DNA of 64,000 nucleotides from Aurelia coerulea (GCA_039566865.1 CM076944.1:20110501-20174500), one strand, 5' to 3'. Positions 10,945 through 22,691 are shown, counted from the stretch's first letter. Notes: generated by a model from the letters alone, not told the origin. Made by a program: numbers and translations.

Positions 10945-13173
10945 TATTCTGCTTTTGAAACTGTTGATATTCTGCTATTTAAACTGCTTCTTGATGGGAG
11001 TCTAAGCATATGTTAGCCTGTGATAAAAATAACAGCGCCAAGACAAAGGACCGTGACACCAATAATGGAACCATATTTGGGGAACTGATCTACCTCAACA
11101 GTACATACTGATATATGATAAACTAGAACTTGACCGAAAGTGGCTTGAGCCACTTTTATATGCTTACAGTCCCTTGAACTTTGTGCAATAAGCTGTATGT
11201 TTTATATTTAGAAGTTGATTGCTTAATATTGGAGCTGAAAATACTTTCACATAAATGTCAACAAATATTTTTGACAATGGGAAAACAACTGTTTATTGGC
11301 TGTTTCAAGACAAACACTGAAATTCAAAGCGCTTGAAACTGCCATATGTGCTGAGCTGTGCTGAGTTTAATTCAGTGTTATTGCAATTACACACAGCTAT
11401 AAGAAACTCTGAAAAAGCAATTTCATAAATGATTAAGAAATTTGATAAATGATTAAGAAATTTGATACCCATTTCTCAAGTCATTCACAATTTGAGTTTT
11501 AAGCTGGCGCCAAATCAGCCTTTCATTGAAATGAGTAGACATTAAGAAGCACAAAGAAAGTTGTTGGAAACTCACCCCAAAGCCATAACAAAATTCTTAC
11601 AGAAAAATGTGTGTAGTGGTCTATCTACTTTTTTCACTTTATAATGGCTGACATCAGCTGATTACTTTTGGTATTGGTATGGTAATAATGATTCTTTTTT
11701 TCTACAATTGTCTGCACAAAACTGTATAACATTTGAAACTAGCTAGCTGGTTTTTGTATTAAAATGATGGTTTTGTTACTGTTTTGCTGCAATGGTTTCA
11801 TTGTTCTCTGTTATGCAATTTAGGACTATCTTGGCACTCCCAACATTTACCAAACCCCTGAGTTCACCAAATTTTTGATTTCATGTGCATGGTGACAATA
11901 GAACATCATGGCTGTTTGTTTAGCAAATCAAAGATTGAATATAAGTTTGCACAAACAGTGGTCTTTCAATTTGTGGGATTTGTTGTTGCTTTTCATATGG
12001 ATTATTGCTTTCCAAACTTTTAGCAATATCATCTGTCATGCTCAGTGAACTTAAACTTGGGAGTAGGATACCATCTCACGCAGATTTGTATGTATTTGTG
12101 GATTTGTGTGACTTAAGCTGGATCTTATCGCAGTCAACATAGCAGCATTCCCTTGACTTCGTTAACAGCTAGTTTATAGATTTTCCAGAATTTTGGAATG
12201 TGTACGATAGTGAAGCTCTAACCCAACTCAGCCTGCAAGTATCTTCGAGGTCGAACGCGGCGACCTCTGCGGTGGCACATAAAGGCAATGTAGCCATTGT
12301 GGGATTTGGCTTCGAAGCAGAAGTCTGGGTACCAATGAAGATATTTACTTCCAGTATCCAAAATTGTTGAATTGAAAATCTGCCAACACTTTTGTAAAGA
12401 GAGCAACATGCAATATGGTTAATGGGCTCATTTGTGGTCGAATTGGACATGAATCGACTGCGTCACAACGTTTCTTCTAGAACTAGAATTTTCGTTGATC
12501 ACATGACATCGAAAATAATTAGTGCAAACGGTTTGTTTTCCTGGTGCTCTGCCAAAAAAGTCTCAGCAAATGCAGTGATCTGATGGTGCGGAGGCGCAGC
12601 AACAATACAGCAGTTGGCAACTGATTGCATTCTTGGCATTCTTAGCTGGTTCGCGGAATGCGTTCTTGGTTCGTGAGTTAGTTACGGGGTTAGTTACGGG
12701 GTTAATTAGTGCGTTACACCACCTCACTCCTATATGTACTCGTTTTACTTCGTACATAAAAACATGTAGTTTGCACTGACTTTATTGGGAGGTATTGTTT
12801 GGAATAGTGCAGCATTTCTAACGCCTTTGAGATCTCTTTAGCCATAAACACTAAATACCTTGAAGTATATGTTGGCCAACAATTGAGCTGGGGCGTGGAG
12901 AAAATTGACAAACAGTCGAGGACTGAGTGTAGCTTTCTGAAATTTGATTGATGCGAAAACAGCATTTCATTTGAAATTAAGTAATTGTACAACTGCTCGC
13001 AGACAAGTTTTTCAAACAGCCGAGATAAAACTCCAGTGACTCCGAAAATTACATTTAATTCAAGTTTTTAACATTATGGTTAGTGCTCTGATACATAGTT
13101 AGCTGGGTTTTCCAAACAACCAGTGTCAAGATTCAAAAAATGCCAAGAAGTGACAGAACTAGATTGGATAACA
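10945..13173. other. AT-rich non-coding stretch
   Basis: No gene supported. It holds a short 20-bp tandem duplication (11426-11468) and a somewhat GC-richer block at about 12160-12720 with overlapping short minus-strand frames but no domain. Confidence 0.5.
11426..11468. repeat. Tandem duplication of a 20-bp unit
   Basis: The unit AAATGATTAAGAAATTTGAT occurs twice in direct succession. Confidence 0.8.
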
Positions 13174-13500
13174 ACGCGGGATTGATGTGGCTGCGGGGCA
13201 TCATCAATTTCATTAGTTCTCTGTATATTTCATGAATACCAACTTGCTGTCTTTCAATCAACGTCTTGCTGTCTTTGGGTATGCCACAGTGTCTTTAACT
13301 TGATAATTTTTGATAAATAACCAAAAAGAATAAGTCAATTGGGTCTATGCTCCTTCGCAGAGGCTCTGAAAGAGTTTAATCACCCGTATTTTGCTATTGT
13401 GCACATTAATTCAATGGGGCCACGTGGATATCTTACAATGATGCCTAATAGGACCTTTTGGTGAAAAAAGTCCTTAGTTTCAAAGTATGTGCAACGGCGA
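13174..13500 (-). repeat. Dispersed repeat, copy B (inverse of 4914-5253)
   Basis: This is the reverse-complement partner of copy A, sharing TATGCTCCTTCGCAGAGGCT and TTTAATCACCCGTATTTTGC. The two copies lie about 8 kb apart in opposite orientation. Confidence 0.6.
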
Positions 13501-13608
13501 TGATATGTTAGAGCTCTATGGACTACGGCCTAGTAGTTTTGTGACAGCTATCCTATCAATCAAAGCACGAGGAAATTTTTGAAGAAACACCCTTTACTTT
13601 GGCTTACA

Positions 13609-13831
13609 ATTATTGGCGTGGCTAGGGTAAATTAAATGGGGGGGTTGAAATGAGGGGGTCTGGGGGCAAAGCTCCTAGGAACATTTTGGGGCCACGCCCT
13701 TTATTTTGCCTTAGAATGCATCTCTCAATATCATACTTGCGACTAGCGAGAAGAAAACTTTGATAGTTTTGTGACAGTTATCCTATGAATTAGGGTGCGA
13801 AGAAAATTTTAGAAGAAAGATCCTTTACTTT
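13609..13831. mobile_element. hAT-like satellite element, left part (host of BEL1)
   Basis: The end reads TTGGCGTGGCTAGGGTAAAT, then a GGGGGTCTGGGGGCAAAGC block, then one unit of a 120-bp repeat (TAGAATGCATCTC ... GATCCTTTACTTT). The same organisation is seen in the 49572-50123 element. It is interrupted at ACTTT by BEL1, and the array resumes at 39487. A further repeat unit lies just upstream at about 13535-13606. Confidence 0.6.
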
Positions 13832-14615
13832 TGTCGGGAAAATCCGTGTGTGCACTCATTGTGATAGATTAATGAATCAGAGTATAATGGGAAACAAGGC
13901 ATTTGTGGATTAAGAATGTAATGACGCATGTTTCTTTCAGGTGTTATAATTTGAATATTGTCAGACTACAAAGATTGATATTGTAGGCACCTTTTAGGAA
14001 GATTGCATGCATTGAAGTATGCCGCATTTGCGTAATAGTCTCATTTGCATATTAGGAACACAGAGAGCTATAGAACCTGACTAATTAGAGAACGTCATTT
14101 TACCTTAGATTTAAGTGATTTACTACAGATTTGGGATGTATTTAGGATAGGATGAATGGAACATCACATTCGGAAAAAGCTGTTGCATATGTAACAAAAT
14201 ACACCCTTTCCGGAGCATACTCTTATTGGTTAGATAGAACAATAGGCCATTTAGAGTATAAAACCTATGACAAGAAGCGTAAGGGCAGGATAGTTGGATA
14301 GTTGAATTGCAAGATAAGATAGTCGGATAGTTGTATCGTAGGATTGTAAGATTGGAGTCGAAGCAGAATCGTACAGAACGGATATAAAGATAGTCGAATA
14401 CAGATTGTTACAGGATTATTGTGTTTGAAGAACAGAAGGTTGTTAGGTTATCGAGAACGTATATGGAAGCAGATTGAGTATTAGTCGAAGTTTGGGTTTT
14501 TATGAAGATAATAGTGTAAAACATCAAACGGTGTGATTTTCTTGAGTTCTCTACACTACAGTAAAGACATCTGGTTTAATTAGCGATTGGCAGAGCCCGA
14601 GCAAGTTCTGCAACA
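13832..14615 (+). repeat. BEL1 5' LTR
   Basis: A 784-bp direct repeat of 38703-39481. It contains a TATAAA-like TTATAAT/TATAAAA context near 14250-14260 (GAGTATAAAACC), the likely promoter. Differences from the 3' LTR include G/A near 13849 and a CTACA duplication near 14552. Confidence 0.95.
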
Positions 14616-14617
14616 CA

Positions 14618-14635
14618 TGGTCCACCGAGCGAGCC
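14618..14635 (+). other. BEL1 primer-binding site
   Basis: TGGTCCACCGAGCGAGCC begins 2 bp after the LTR. A leading TGG pairs with the CCA tail of a tRNA. I did not identify which tRNA. Confidence 0.7.
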
Positions 14636-14654
14636 GGATTATTTATTTGTGGAG

Positions 14655-14765
14655 AAATGGAAGAAATTTTGAAAAAGAAGAAACTCCGTACTGTACATCG
14701 AGAATATGTTACGAAACTGATCACCAGAGTCGAAGATGCAGCCAAAGATAAACATGTCGAGGTTA
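14655..14765 (+). pseudogene. BEL1 gag, N-terminal part
   Basis: ATG at 14655 opens a charged helix-rich frame (MEEILKKKKLRTVHREYVTK and onward) typical of BEL/Pao Gag N-termini, with the usual Lys-Arg-Leu pattern. After about 37 codons it is cut at a TA dinucleotide (14764-14765) by element X. Gag resumes after the second TA at 34113-34114, and the codon split by the junction closes correctly when one TA is dropped. A single-base shift soon after (about 34137) then breaks the frame. Confidence 0.75.
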
Positions 14766-15140
14766 GACCCATTCACAGTAAATGGAACAGGGGATTCGAA
14801 TCGAGTTTTCGAGACCACGCCGCGTGAAATTTTCGATTTCAATATGTTTTTGTTATCGCTACACTTTGCAAGATTTCTTTGCGTAAACAAATTGGAATGC
14901 AATGAAAACTTAACTGGACCTACCTGAGCATCCAGGCTACGGATCTTTTGTTTCCATTCTTCCTCAACTTTCTCAGAAGTGACGAGGAACCTTCGCAAAC
15001 GACAACGACTCTTTGCTCCTATTACAAAACCGCCGCCTAGGCCCAGCGACCGCCCCAAACCCTATCGGCCATAAATTCCGTCCAGATGTAGCCACCCACT
15101 TGATTTCCAAAATGAAGAGTCTTTACACATCCATGATGAT
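14766..15140 (-). repeat. X left inverted arm, outer part
   Basis: Reverse complement of about 33740-34112. Shared landmarks include GGGGCGGTCGCTGGGCCTAG, GCCTGGATGCTCAG and GATTCGAATC-type sequence. It ends at the TGAT target of the Gypsy element. Confidence 0.9.
14924..15058 (-). pseudogene. Exon-like open frame inside the X inverted arm
   Basis: On the minus strand an open frame includes KSRCRLRRFLVTSEKVEEEW, then KQKIRSLDAQ, ending at CTCAG|GTAGGT, a strong splice-donor match. The opposite arm (plus strand, near 33823-33955) carries the same exon with a TAG in place of a sense codon and the same donor. It looks like a captured host exon or an outward-reading 5' exon of the element. The product is unknown. 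No clean ATG in this frame was found, only a TTG. Confidence 0.35.
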
Positions 15141-15408
15141 TGTGAGGCCCTCTGCGGAGGCCCCCAAAAGACTTTCTGCACAAATGGGGAGTTTGACCCC
15201 CGGACGAGAGAGACGAGGGAGAGAAGAAGAGAAAGACACGAGGAAGGACGCTAAATGACTGAGAGATGAAAGTATTCGAGTTTTGATGTAGAAGAGTCTT
15301 GATTTTGAAGGATTTGGTTCTGGAAAAAGTCGTGTGTTTTCTTTCGAGTGAATCACTTGGTTGAGTCGTTACAGATAGTTTTTGGGTCGTTGTTGTGTGC
15401 GTCTAACA
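15141..15408 (+). repeat. Gypsy 5' LTR
   Basis: A 268-bp direct repeat of 22420-22687. I found no difference between the two. It starts TG and ends CA. Confidence 0.97.
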
Positions 15409-15412
15409 ATTC

Positions 15413-15430
15413 TGGTGACCTCGACGTGAC
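15413..15430 (+). other. Gypsy primer-binding site
   Basis: TGGTGACCTCGACGTGAC begins 4 bp after the LTR. The leading TGG fits a tRNA 3' end. The primer tRNA was not identified. Confidence 0.7.
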
Positions 15431-15832
15431 AGTTAATAACTTTTCCGAACTGCAGATCTGTGAGTACGATTTATTTATTCATTTTTGTGTCGATCATTCA
15501 GGAAGAAATTTGTGAAGAACAGAGTGAAAGGAAGACGGAAGGCCCGTTCGCAAGGGTTTCTTTTAGTGTTGAGTTTGGCTGAATATTGTGTTGTAAATAT
15601 CTCGGATTAAAGAATTTTGGAGCGATTCCAATATGGAAAACAGAAGAAATGTTTGTGTAAATATTGAATAGAGGATTTATACCTGAACTTTTGTTTTGAA
15701 TCGACTTTTGTGTGTTGCTTTGTGGCTATTTGAGTGTGTTTCTTGTTGCTTTCTTCGCGTGCGTGATTGCATGACTACGCGGCGTTTGTTTACATTTTGT
15801 GGGGACTAAATCGTGCATAGAACAAGCTCAAA

Positions 15833-17274
15833 ATGAATGAGGAACTAGAAGACATACAACTTGAAATTCAAAGTTTTGCTTCGTGTTTAGATAAGGATGA
15901 ACTCTACACTGTTTGTGAAAAACTAAAAGTAGAAAAATCAGACTTTGAGGGGAAATCCCGTTTTGCCACGGTAAAAGTCTTAACGAAAGAAATTGAGAAA
16001 CTGTTAGATAAATTGAAAGACGTAGAAAAGGTGGCATTTTTGAAGCAAACGTTGGAAATGATTAATCCAAAATCAAGGGAAACGGAAGGCCCAGGTAAAA
16101 CAATTGATGTAGACGAGGAAGTAAGACAGGAAATGGACAGGGAGGTCTATTTATTGCGAGAGAAACAAAAGAGAGAGCTCGAAGCCATTAAAGTGCAGTT
16201 CAGCAAAGGCGCAGGGAAGACGGGGGTTCCGCAAGAAAACCCAGAAGCAGACCTGGGCAGTCTAAGATCAATCTTGAAGAAAGATTTTCGTATTTTGGGG
16301 ACAATTGGGTCTCAGGGATCAAGGGATCAATTATCTTTTATCAGTTTGAGCAGACAGATTGAAAGTGGGAAAGAAAGGGCTATTCTGACAAGGAAATAAT
16401 TGAGGCTATAATAAAATGTATTGCCCCAGGACTACCCCTGAAAGATTATCTCGAAGCTATGAGGGAAACTGGCCTCCCTACTGTAATAAAGATCATCAGA
16501 GCACATTATCAAGAAAAAAATGCCAGTGAGCTCTATGCTAGCCTGTCCAGTCTAGTGCAGACACCAAATGAAGAGCCACAAAATTTCCTACTCAGAGCTT
16601 TGAACCTCAGAGAGAAAATTATTTTTGCCTCGAAATAAGAGAGTAGTAAATTAAAGTATGATGCGGCCCAATGCCAGTCAATGTTTTTGCATGCATTAGA
16701 AACAGGGCTTATCAGTAACAACTTGAGGTCAAGAATGAGGGTATTTATTCAACAACCGGACATAACGGACGCAGAGCTGATTGCACAACTCAACCTTGCA
16801 GAAGCAGAAGAGTCGGAAAGAAATGCAAAGTTGGGGATAGGATACAAGGGAAAAGCTAAAGTCTCCCAGATACAGGAAGGGGAAACAGAAAAACCATCAG
16901 CAGCGGAGAATCGATCTGCCCCCAAGAATAAGACATCAGCCCCCCTCAAGACTAAAGAACCAGCTGCTCCCTTTCACGAACAAGTGCTTGCTGAAATCAA
17001 GGCGATGAAGGCAGACATGACGTCACTGAGACAAGAGATGAATCGAAATTCAGTTGGAAATCAGCAGGGGGCAAAGAAGGAAAATCCCCAGCAGCCCCAT
17101 GAAAGAAATCGCGGACCAAGGCAAAATCGAAGAGGGTGCAAACAGTGCTTCAAAAATGGGCAAGGTGAAACGTGCACCCATTGCTGGAAATGTGGGGATG
17201 CAAATCATTTTTCATATCAATGCTCCCAATTTCAGGGAAACTACCCTCGGCTACTGCAGCGGGACAACCAGTAG
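15833..17274 (+). pseudogene. Gypsy gag, one frameshift and one stop
   Basis: ATG at 15833 opens an acidic coiled-coil-like N-terminus of about 180 residues. Near 16370 the frame must shift by one base to continue as GYSDKEIIEAIIKCIAPGL (16378 onward), a capsid-like helical part. TAA at 16636-16638 interrupts FASK*ESSKLKYD. The rest runs through a Lys/Pro-rich linker to Cys pairs CKQC and CTHC and a canonical zinc knuckle, CWKCGDANHFSYQC (C-x2-C-x4-H-x4-C, 17182-17223). It stops at TAG 17272-17274. Pol overlaps in the -1 frame. The knuckle should bind genomic RNA. Confidence 0.85.
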
Positions 17275-17275
17275 C
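17235..17275 (+). promoter_or_regulatory. -1 ribosomal frameshift signal
   Basis: The heptamer GGGAAAC (17235-17241) is in the correct phase with gag (CAG GGA AAC), matching X-XXY-YYZ. After an 8-nt spacer, GCTACTG (17250-17256) can pair with CAGTAGC (17269-17275) across a 12-nt loop. The gag stop lies in the stem's 3' strand. Slipping back one base enters the pol frame exactly. GGGAAAC is a known slippery site in betaretroviruses. The signal explains how Gag and Gag-Pol are made in ratio. Confidence 0.85.
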
Positions 17276-20200
17276 TGGGAATACAACGCAAAAGTCCCAA
17301 ATTTGTAACAGCTGTGGTGTGGAAACAAATACAATATTTATTTGTGGTGGATGCTTAAACATCAGCTACTGTAGTAAAGATTGCCAGAAGAAAGACTGGG
17401 ACTACCATAGACCCCTCTGCGAGGCGATGAAGCAACACAAGAAACTGTATAGTACCGGAAGAATGGGCCTAGGTGATAGTAACGACCTAGGAGTGTACAT
17501 TAGCCATATCACACCGAAAGAAAGGGAAAAAGTTTCGAAGTTAGTTGGGACGAAGTGTATTGTAACTGCATTTATGAACAATGTTAAGGTTGAAGCATTA
17601 TTTGACACAGGTGCTCAAGTATCAATTATAAGTGCACGGCAACTGGCAGACTATTTCCCAGGCATCGAGATTCAAGATGTAAAGAATTTACTTTCTGGAG
17701 GTAAAGATCTCCAATTGATGACTGCAAATGGTTCAAAACTTCCTTATAAAGGATGGGTTAAAATCGATTTTCAACTCTCCCAATCAGATGAGGGTTCCAT
17801 TGAAGTTCCAATGTTGGTTACAGATTATAAACTGGAACAACCAATTATTGGATACAACGTGATAGAGGAGGTCATAAGAGAGAAAGGATTAACTACAGAC
17901 CTAGCAGGAATTATATCATTGTTATCAGGAAGTTTTCATCAGAAGTCGCAAAAAGACCTTATGACATTGGTAGACGTCATTAATTCATCCATTGAAGAAA
18001 CCACCAGTATCGTCAGAATGTTCAAGAAAGATTTTGTTGTTCGAAAAGGTGAAACTAAAAGGCTCCCATGTCGTTGTGACATTGGTTTGGTAGAAAGGCA
18101 GATACCTGTCCTCTTCGAGCCTGAAATGGATGCACATGTACCTCCAGGAATAGAGATTTGCCCATCACTCGAAATGCTAAAGAGAGAAAGTTGTAATAAA
18201 GTTTATGTGCAAGTTATTAACAACACAGTCCATGATATAACTTTGAAGGGACGCACTGTTTTAGGTACATTACAACTCGTACGATCAGTTACTCCTACTG
18301 AGATACAACCCAAAGAGCCACCGGTGAAGCAAGAAGTTCAGCAAACAATGACAAGGGGTCAGAAGAGGAATAATCAAGTGAACGAGAGTACAGACGTTAT
18401 AGAAGAGCTTATTCCTAAGGTATCACTAGGAGAACTTTCAGAAGAACAGCAGGTTATGGTCAAACGTATGCTGTACGAAGAAAGAGATATCTTTTGTGTC
18501 AGTAAAGATGACATTGGATGTGCGGAAGGATTAAAGCTAAAAATAAATTTGGCAGATGAAACACCTGTTGCGAAACATTACGTAGCTGTACCACGACCGT
18601 TATACCCAGAACTAAAACAATACATTGAGGACCTCCTGAACCGAGGATTCATAGAAAAGTCAAGATCACCTTATAGTAGTTGCTGTGTTATTGTACGAAA
18701 GAAAGATGGATCCATGAGACTTTGTGTTGACTATCGGGATCTCAACAACAAGACACATGCAGATTCACATCCCATTCCAAGGATTCAAGATACATTAGAC
18801 AGTCTCGCGGGACAGAAATGGTTCTCCACAATTGACCAGGCAAAAGCATATCACCAGGGATTCATGGACCCAGAAAGTCGACCCTTAACAGCATTCGTAA
18901 CACCATGGGGGCTCTACGAATGGGTCCGTATGCCCATGGGATTAAAAATGCCCCTGCAGAATTCCAACGCTTCATGGAGAACATTTTGGACGACTACCGA
19001 GATAAAATCTGTGCCCCTTATCTTGATGATGTGATTGTGTACTCAGCATCGTTCGAAGATCATGTAGAACATGTACGCCTTGTTCTAAGGAGACTAAAAG
19101 AGAACGGAATCAAGCTCAAGGCGGAAAAGTGTCATCTTTTCTAGAGGGAAGTTGTTTACTTAGGTCGTATTGTGTCAGAGGAGGGATATCGCATTGATTC
19201 TGGGAACATAGAAGCCATTTTGAAGCTTAAAGATGCCATTCCCAGGACAGTGGGGGAAGTCAGACAGCTGACAGGTTTATTGGGCTACTACAGGCGTTAC
19301 ATAGAAAATTTCTCCCGTATCGCCAAGCCAATCTATGACTTATTGAAAAACAATCCTGACACAAAGAAATTGCAACATCACGTCACAAGATCACGTAAGC
19401 AAAAGAAGAACACAAACCAAGTCAGTTCTAAGAGTCCAGTTGTATGGCAGAATCAACATAAGGAAGCACTACAATCGCTGATTAACCAGTTAACCAACCC
19501 ACCAGTGATGGCGTATCCTGACTATTCACAGCCTTTCGTTTTACATACCGATGCTTCACAGGAGGGCTTAGGAGCTGTCCTGTATCAGAGACAATCAGGC
19601 AAAATGAGAGTAATTGGCTTTGCTTCAAGAACACTAACTCCAGCAGAACAGAAGTATCACTTCCACTCCGAGAAATTGGAGTTCTTGGCCTTGAAATGGG
19701 CAGTCACTGAACAGCTCCGAGACTATTTGTTCTATGCCAAGCACTTTACTGTCTACACTGACAATAATCCCTTAACATATGTGCTTACAACAGCTAAATT
19801 AAATGCTACAGGTTATAGATGGGTAGTAGCATTGGCTGATTTCAATTTCACTATAAAGCCAGGCCATGCCAATATCGATGCTGATTTTCTTTCACGCATG
19901 CCTACAAACATAGAAAATCTCATCAATGATTGCACAGAGGAAACCACCGAAAGTGATATACAGTCAACTGTGACTGCCATTAGCGCACATCAGAAGAGTA
20001 ATGTTGGTTGGGTAACCTCTGTCTCAACCGATGCTGATGCCATATGTCTTTTGGATGCGCCAGCTATAGGTAAATCCACCCCTATGCCGCTTGGAAACGT
20101 TACAAAAGCACAAGAAGATGATCCAATGATCGCACCAGTGTTGAAAGCTAAGTTGACAGGAGAACGCCCAGTTGCTAGCAAACGTGTGGGAGAATCAAAC

Positions 20201-21748
20201 ATGACGAAGTTACTCATGCATGAATGGAGCAAGCTTGTCATTGGAAAGGATCAGGCACTGTACAGAAAAACCAGCACAAGACTTCAACTTGTTCTCCCAG
20301 CCAGGTATCAGAAGTTAGTCTACAAACATCTTCATGAAGATGTGGGACATCTCGGTGCTGAAAGTGTCATTGAACTTGCGAGAGAGCGCTTCTACTGGCC
20401 TCATATGGCGACCGACATTGAGCATTATGTGACGAAGGTCTGCTGCTGTTTGAAGCGGAAGAAACCACATTTGCCACCAAGAGCTCCTGCACAGAGCATC
20501 GAGACCAGTCAACCATTTGAACTTATCTCAATCGATTTTGTTCACCTCGAACGGAGCGTAGGTGGGTACGAGTACATTCTAACCGTGATTTACCACTTTA
20601 CGAGATATGCACAAGCGTACCCGACGACTAATAAATCAGCACGCACAGCTGCGGAAAAGATATTTAACGATTTTATTTTGAGATTTGGCTTCCCCGCTCG
20701 GATCCACCATGATCAGGGCCCGGAGTTCGAAAATAATCTTTTTCATCATCTGGAACATCTGACAGGAATAAGACGAAGTCGTACCACACCATACCATCCG
20801 ATGGGCAATGCCCAGTGTGAGAGATTTAATCAAACCTTGCTGTCGATGTTGAGAACCATGGCTGAAAGTCAGAAATCTCGATGGAAAGAGCATGTAAACA
20901 AAATGTGTTTTGCATATAACTGCACTCGGAATGACAGTACCGGCTTCTCACCGTTTGAGTTGCTATTTGGCCGAAAACCTCGTTTACCTTTGGACATCAT
21001 TTTTGGAAACACAGATATGTCTACAGCTAAGTCGTATCCAGAGTATGTAAAACATTTCAAGGATGCAATGAAAGAAGCTCATAGGATTGCAGCAGAGAAA
21101 GCAGCCATTAGTACAGCTGCAGGGAGAGATTAGTACAATAAGAAAGTACGTACTTCTGATCTCAAACCAGGTGACCGGGTACTTGTAAAGAACGTGTTGG
21201 AAAGGGGTGGACCAGGTAAACTTCGCTCCTTCTGGGAAGATAAAGTATACATCGTCATGAATCGAAAAGATCCATTGAATGCCGTCTATGAGGTACGTCC
21301 AGAATCACAACCGGGAAGAACGAGAATTCTCCATCGGAATTTGTTACTCCCATGTCCTTTCTTACCATATGAGGAACAACCAGACGCCACCAAGTCCAAG
21401 AAAGCTGTGGACAAGACGTATCGCAACATCAGGGAGCCTGAAAGTAACGAAGCACAGGATTCATTTACGGCAGAAGACCAAGACGAGCTGCCTTTGTTCT
21501 CTCCCGAACAACTTGAACAGGCGGGGCAACATTTCATGCCCCTGGTTCACACTGAACCTATGACAACACCATCAGAGATGATTGAGCCATCGCATTCATC
21601 GGACATAGAAGGGAATGAATTTGATGATTCACACCAGGATCTGCAAGTGACTGATCAAGACATGTCTGGACACGCTACAGTTGCAAATGATGACACACAT
21701 TCGAGAGACGGCTCTCGTGAGAGATTGGACCGTCCACAACGAGAATGA
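17241..21748 (+). pseudogene. Gypsy pol (MYND, protease, RT, RNase H, integrase)
   Basis: Domains in order: a MYND-like finger (17304-17420); aspartic protease with DTG (about 17604); reverse transcriptase from about 18560, with VDYRDLN and YLDD (19019-19030); RNase H from HTDAS (about 19546); integrase HHCC zinc region (about 20335-20465) and DDE core from SIDFVH to NAQCERFNQ (about 20527-20835); then a GPY/F-like C-terminus. The frame shifts at an A run (about 18944-18949), where one missing A is the simplest cause. TAG codons occur at 19142-19144 (in HLF*REVVYLG) and 21131-21133. Catalytic residues are otherwise in place, so this is a recently inactivated copy, or the defects are assembly errors. 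Confidence 0.9.
17304..17420 (+). other. MYND-type zinc finger domain in Gag-Pol
   Basis: Cysteines are spaced C-x2-C, C-x2-C, then YCSKDCQ, W-x2-H and a final C (CNSC ... CGGC ... YCSKDCQKKDW ... H ... C). This is the MYND signature, known from protein-interaction domains of chromatin and signalling proteins. It lies only in the frameshift product, just before the protease. Retrotransposon Gag normally ends in CCHC knuckles. Here both are present. Confidence 0.75.
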
Positions 21749-22419
21749 CATCAACCTACAAGACTCGCCTATTATGATTTCGGGAGGCCCTTTGACAGCC
21801 GACCAGCAGTTAATACTGTCCATTTACAGCCTGCACCGTTCCATAATTACACAGTTGTTCCAGCACAGACGATGTTTCCTGCGAGGACAGGACCACTTCC
21901 TTCGTTCCAAAATCAGACTGGATCATTTTGTGCACGCTTTGTACAATATCATCCACATCTTGTCAGGCCAGGACCTGTAATATATATTCATTAACTCTAA
22001 TAGTCATTAACTTTGCTGAAGAGTTTTGTTAGGCTGGGACCTGTGATCTATAACCATTAACTTTGCTGAAGAATTTTGTTTATTTGACGAGCTTTAACAC
22101 ATAAAATTACTCCAGTTCCAGAGACCGACGTCATAGGATGTAATATCCTGCATTGAATCTTTCAAGATTTCAATAACAGTTACAGAGAAGTACGAGAATC
22201 GCTGCGCAGCAACATTCAAGAACAAAGAGGACAAAAGTGACAATTAAGAACAATGATTATTTATGAGACTTGCATCGGCGCCGTTAAGTTCCATAGTTCA
22301 ATCATTGGCAAGTGTGAAGTTTGTAACTGTTTCACATGTACAAGTAACATTTTTTCAAATGAACATCGAGTCATACGACTTAAATGTCAAGTTTGACATT
22401 TGATTTTGTAGGGGGAGTG
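21749..22419 (+). other. Gypsy 3' untranslated part and polypurine tract
   Basis: No envelope gene is seen. A direct duplication of CATTAACTTTGCTGAAGA occurs near 22003-22070. The purine tract AGGGGGAG lies at about 22410-22417, just before the 3' LTR. Confidence 0.7.
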
Positions 22420-22687
22420 TGTGAGGCCCTCTGCGGAGGCCCCCAAAAGACTTTCTGCACAAATGGGGAGTTTGACCCCCGGACGAGAGAGACGAGGGAG
22501 AGAAGAAGAGAAAGACACGAGGAAGGACGCTAAATGACTGAGAGATGAAAGTATTCGAGTTTTGATGTAGAAGAGTCTTGATTTTGAAGGATTTGGTTCT
22601 GGAAAAAGTCGTGTGTTTTCTTTCGAGTGAATCACTTGGTTGAGTCGTTACAGATAGTTTTTGGGTCGTTGTTGTGTGCGTCTAACA
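22420..22687 (+). repeat. Gypsy 3' LTR
   Basis: A 268-bp copy matching the 5' LTR with no difference seen, followed by the TGAT duplication. Confidence 0.97.
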
Positions 22688-22691
22688 TGAT

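Larger units (their letters stand above)
15141..22687 (+). mobile_element. Ty3/Gypsy LTR retrotransposon with MYND finger
   Basis: It has 268-bp LTRs (TGTGAGGCCC ... GTCTAACA), a primer-binding site, a polypurine tract, and TGAT duplicated on both sides (15137-15140, 22688-22691). The uninterrupted target exists at 33740-33748 in the opposite arm of X, a natural empty site. Order is gag, -1 frameshift, MYND finger, protease, reverse transcriptase, RNase H, integrase, which is the Gypsy order. The LTRs look identical by eye, yet gag has one frameshift and one stop, and pol has one frameshift and two stops. Confidence 0.95.

Noticed and set aside
12169..12450. Two overlapping minus-strand frames in a GC-richer block
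   Set aside because: No start context, splice sites or domain that would separate a gene from chance.
21749..22419. Possible env gene after Gypsy pol
   Set aside because: The region has no long frame, signal peptide or membrane segment.
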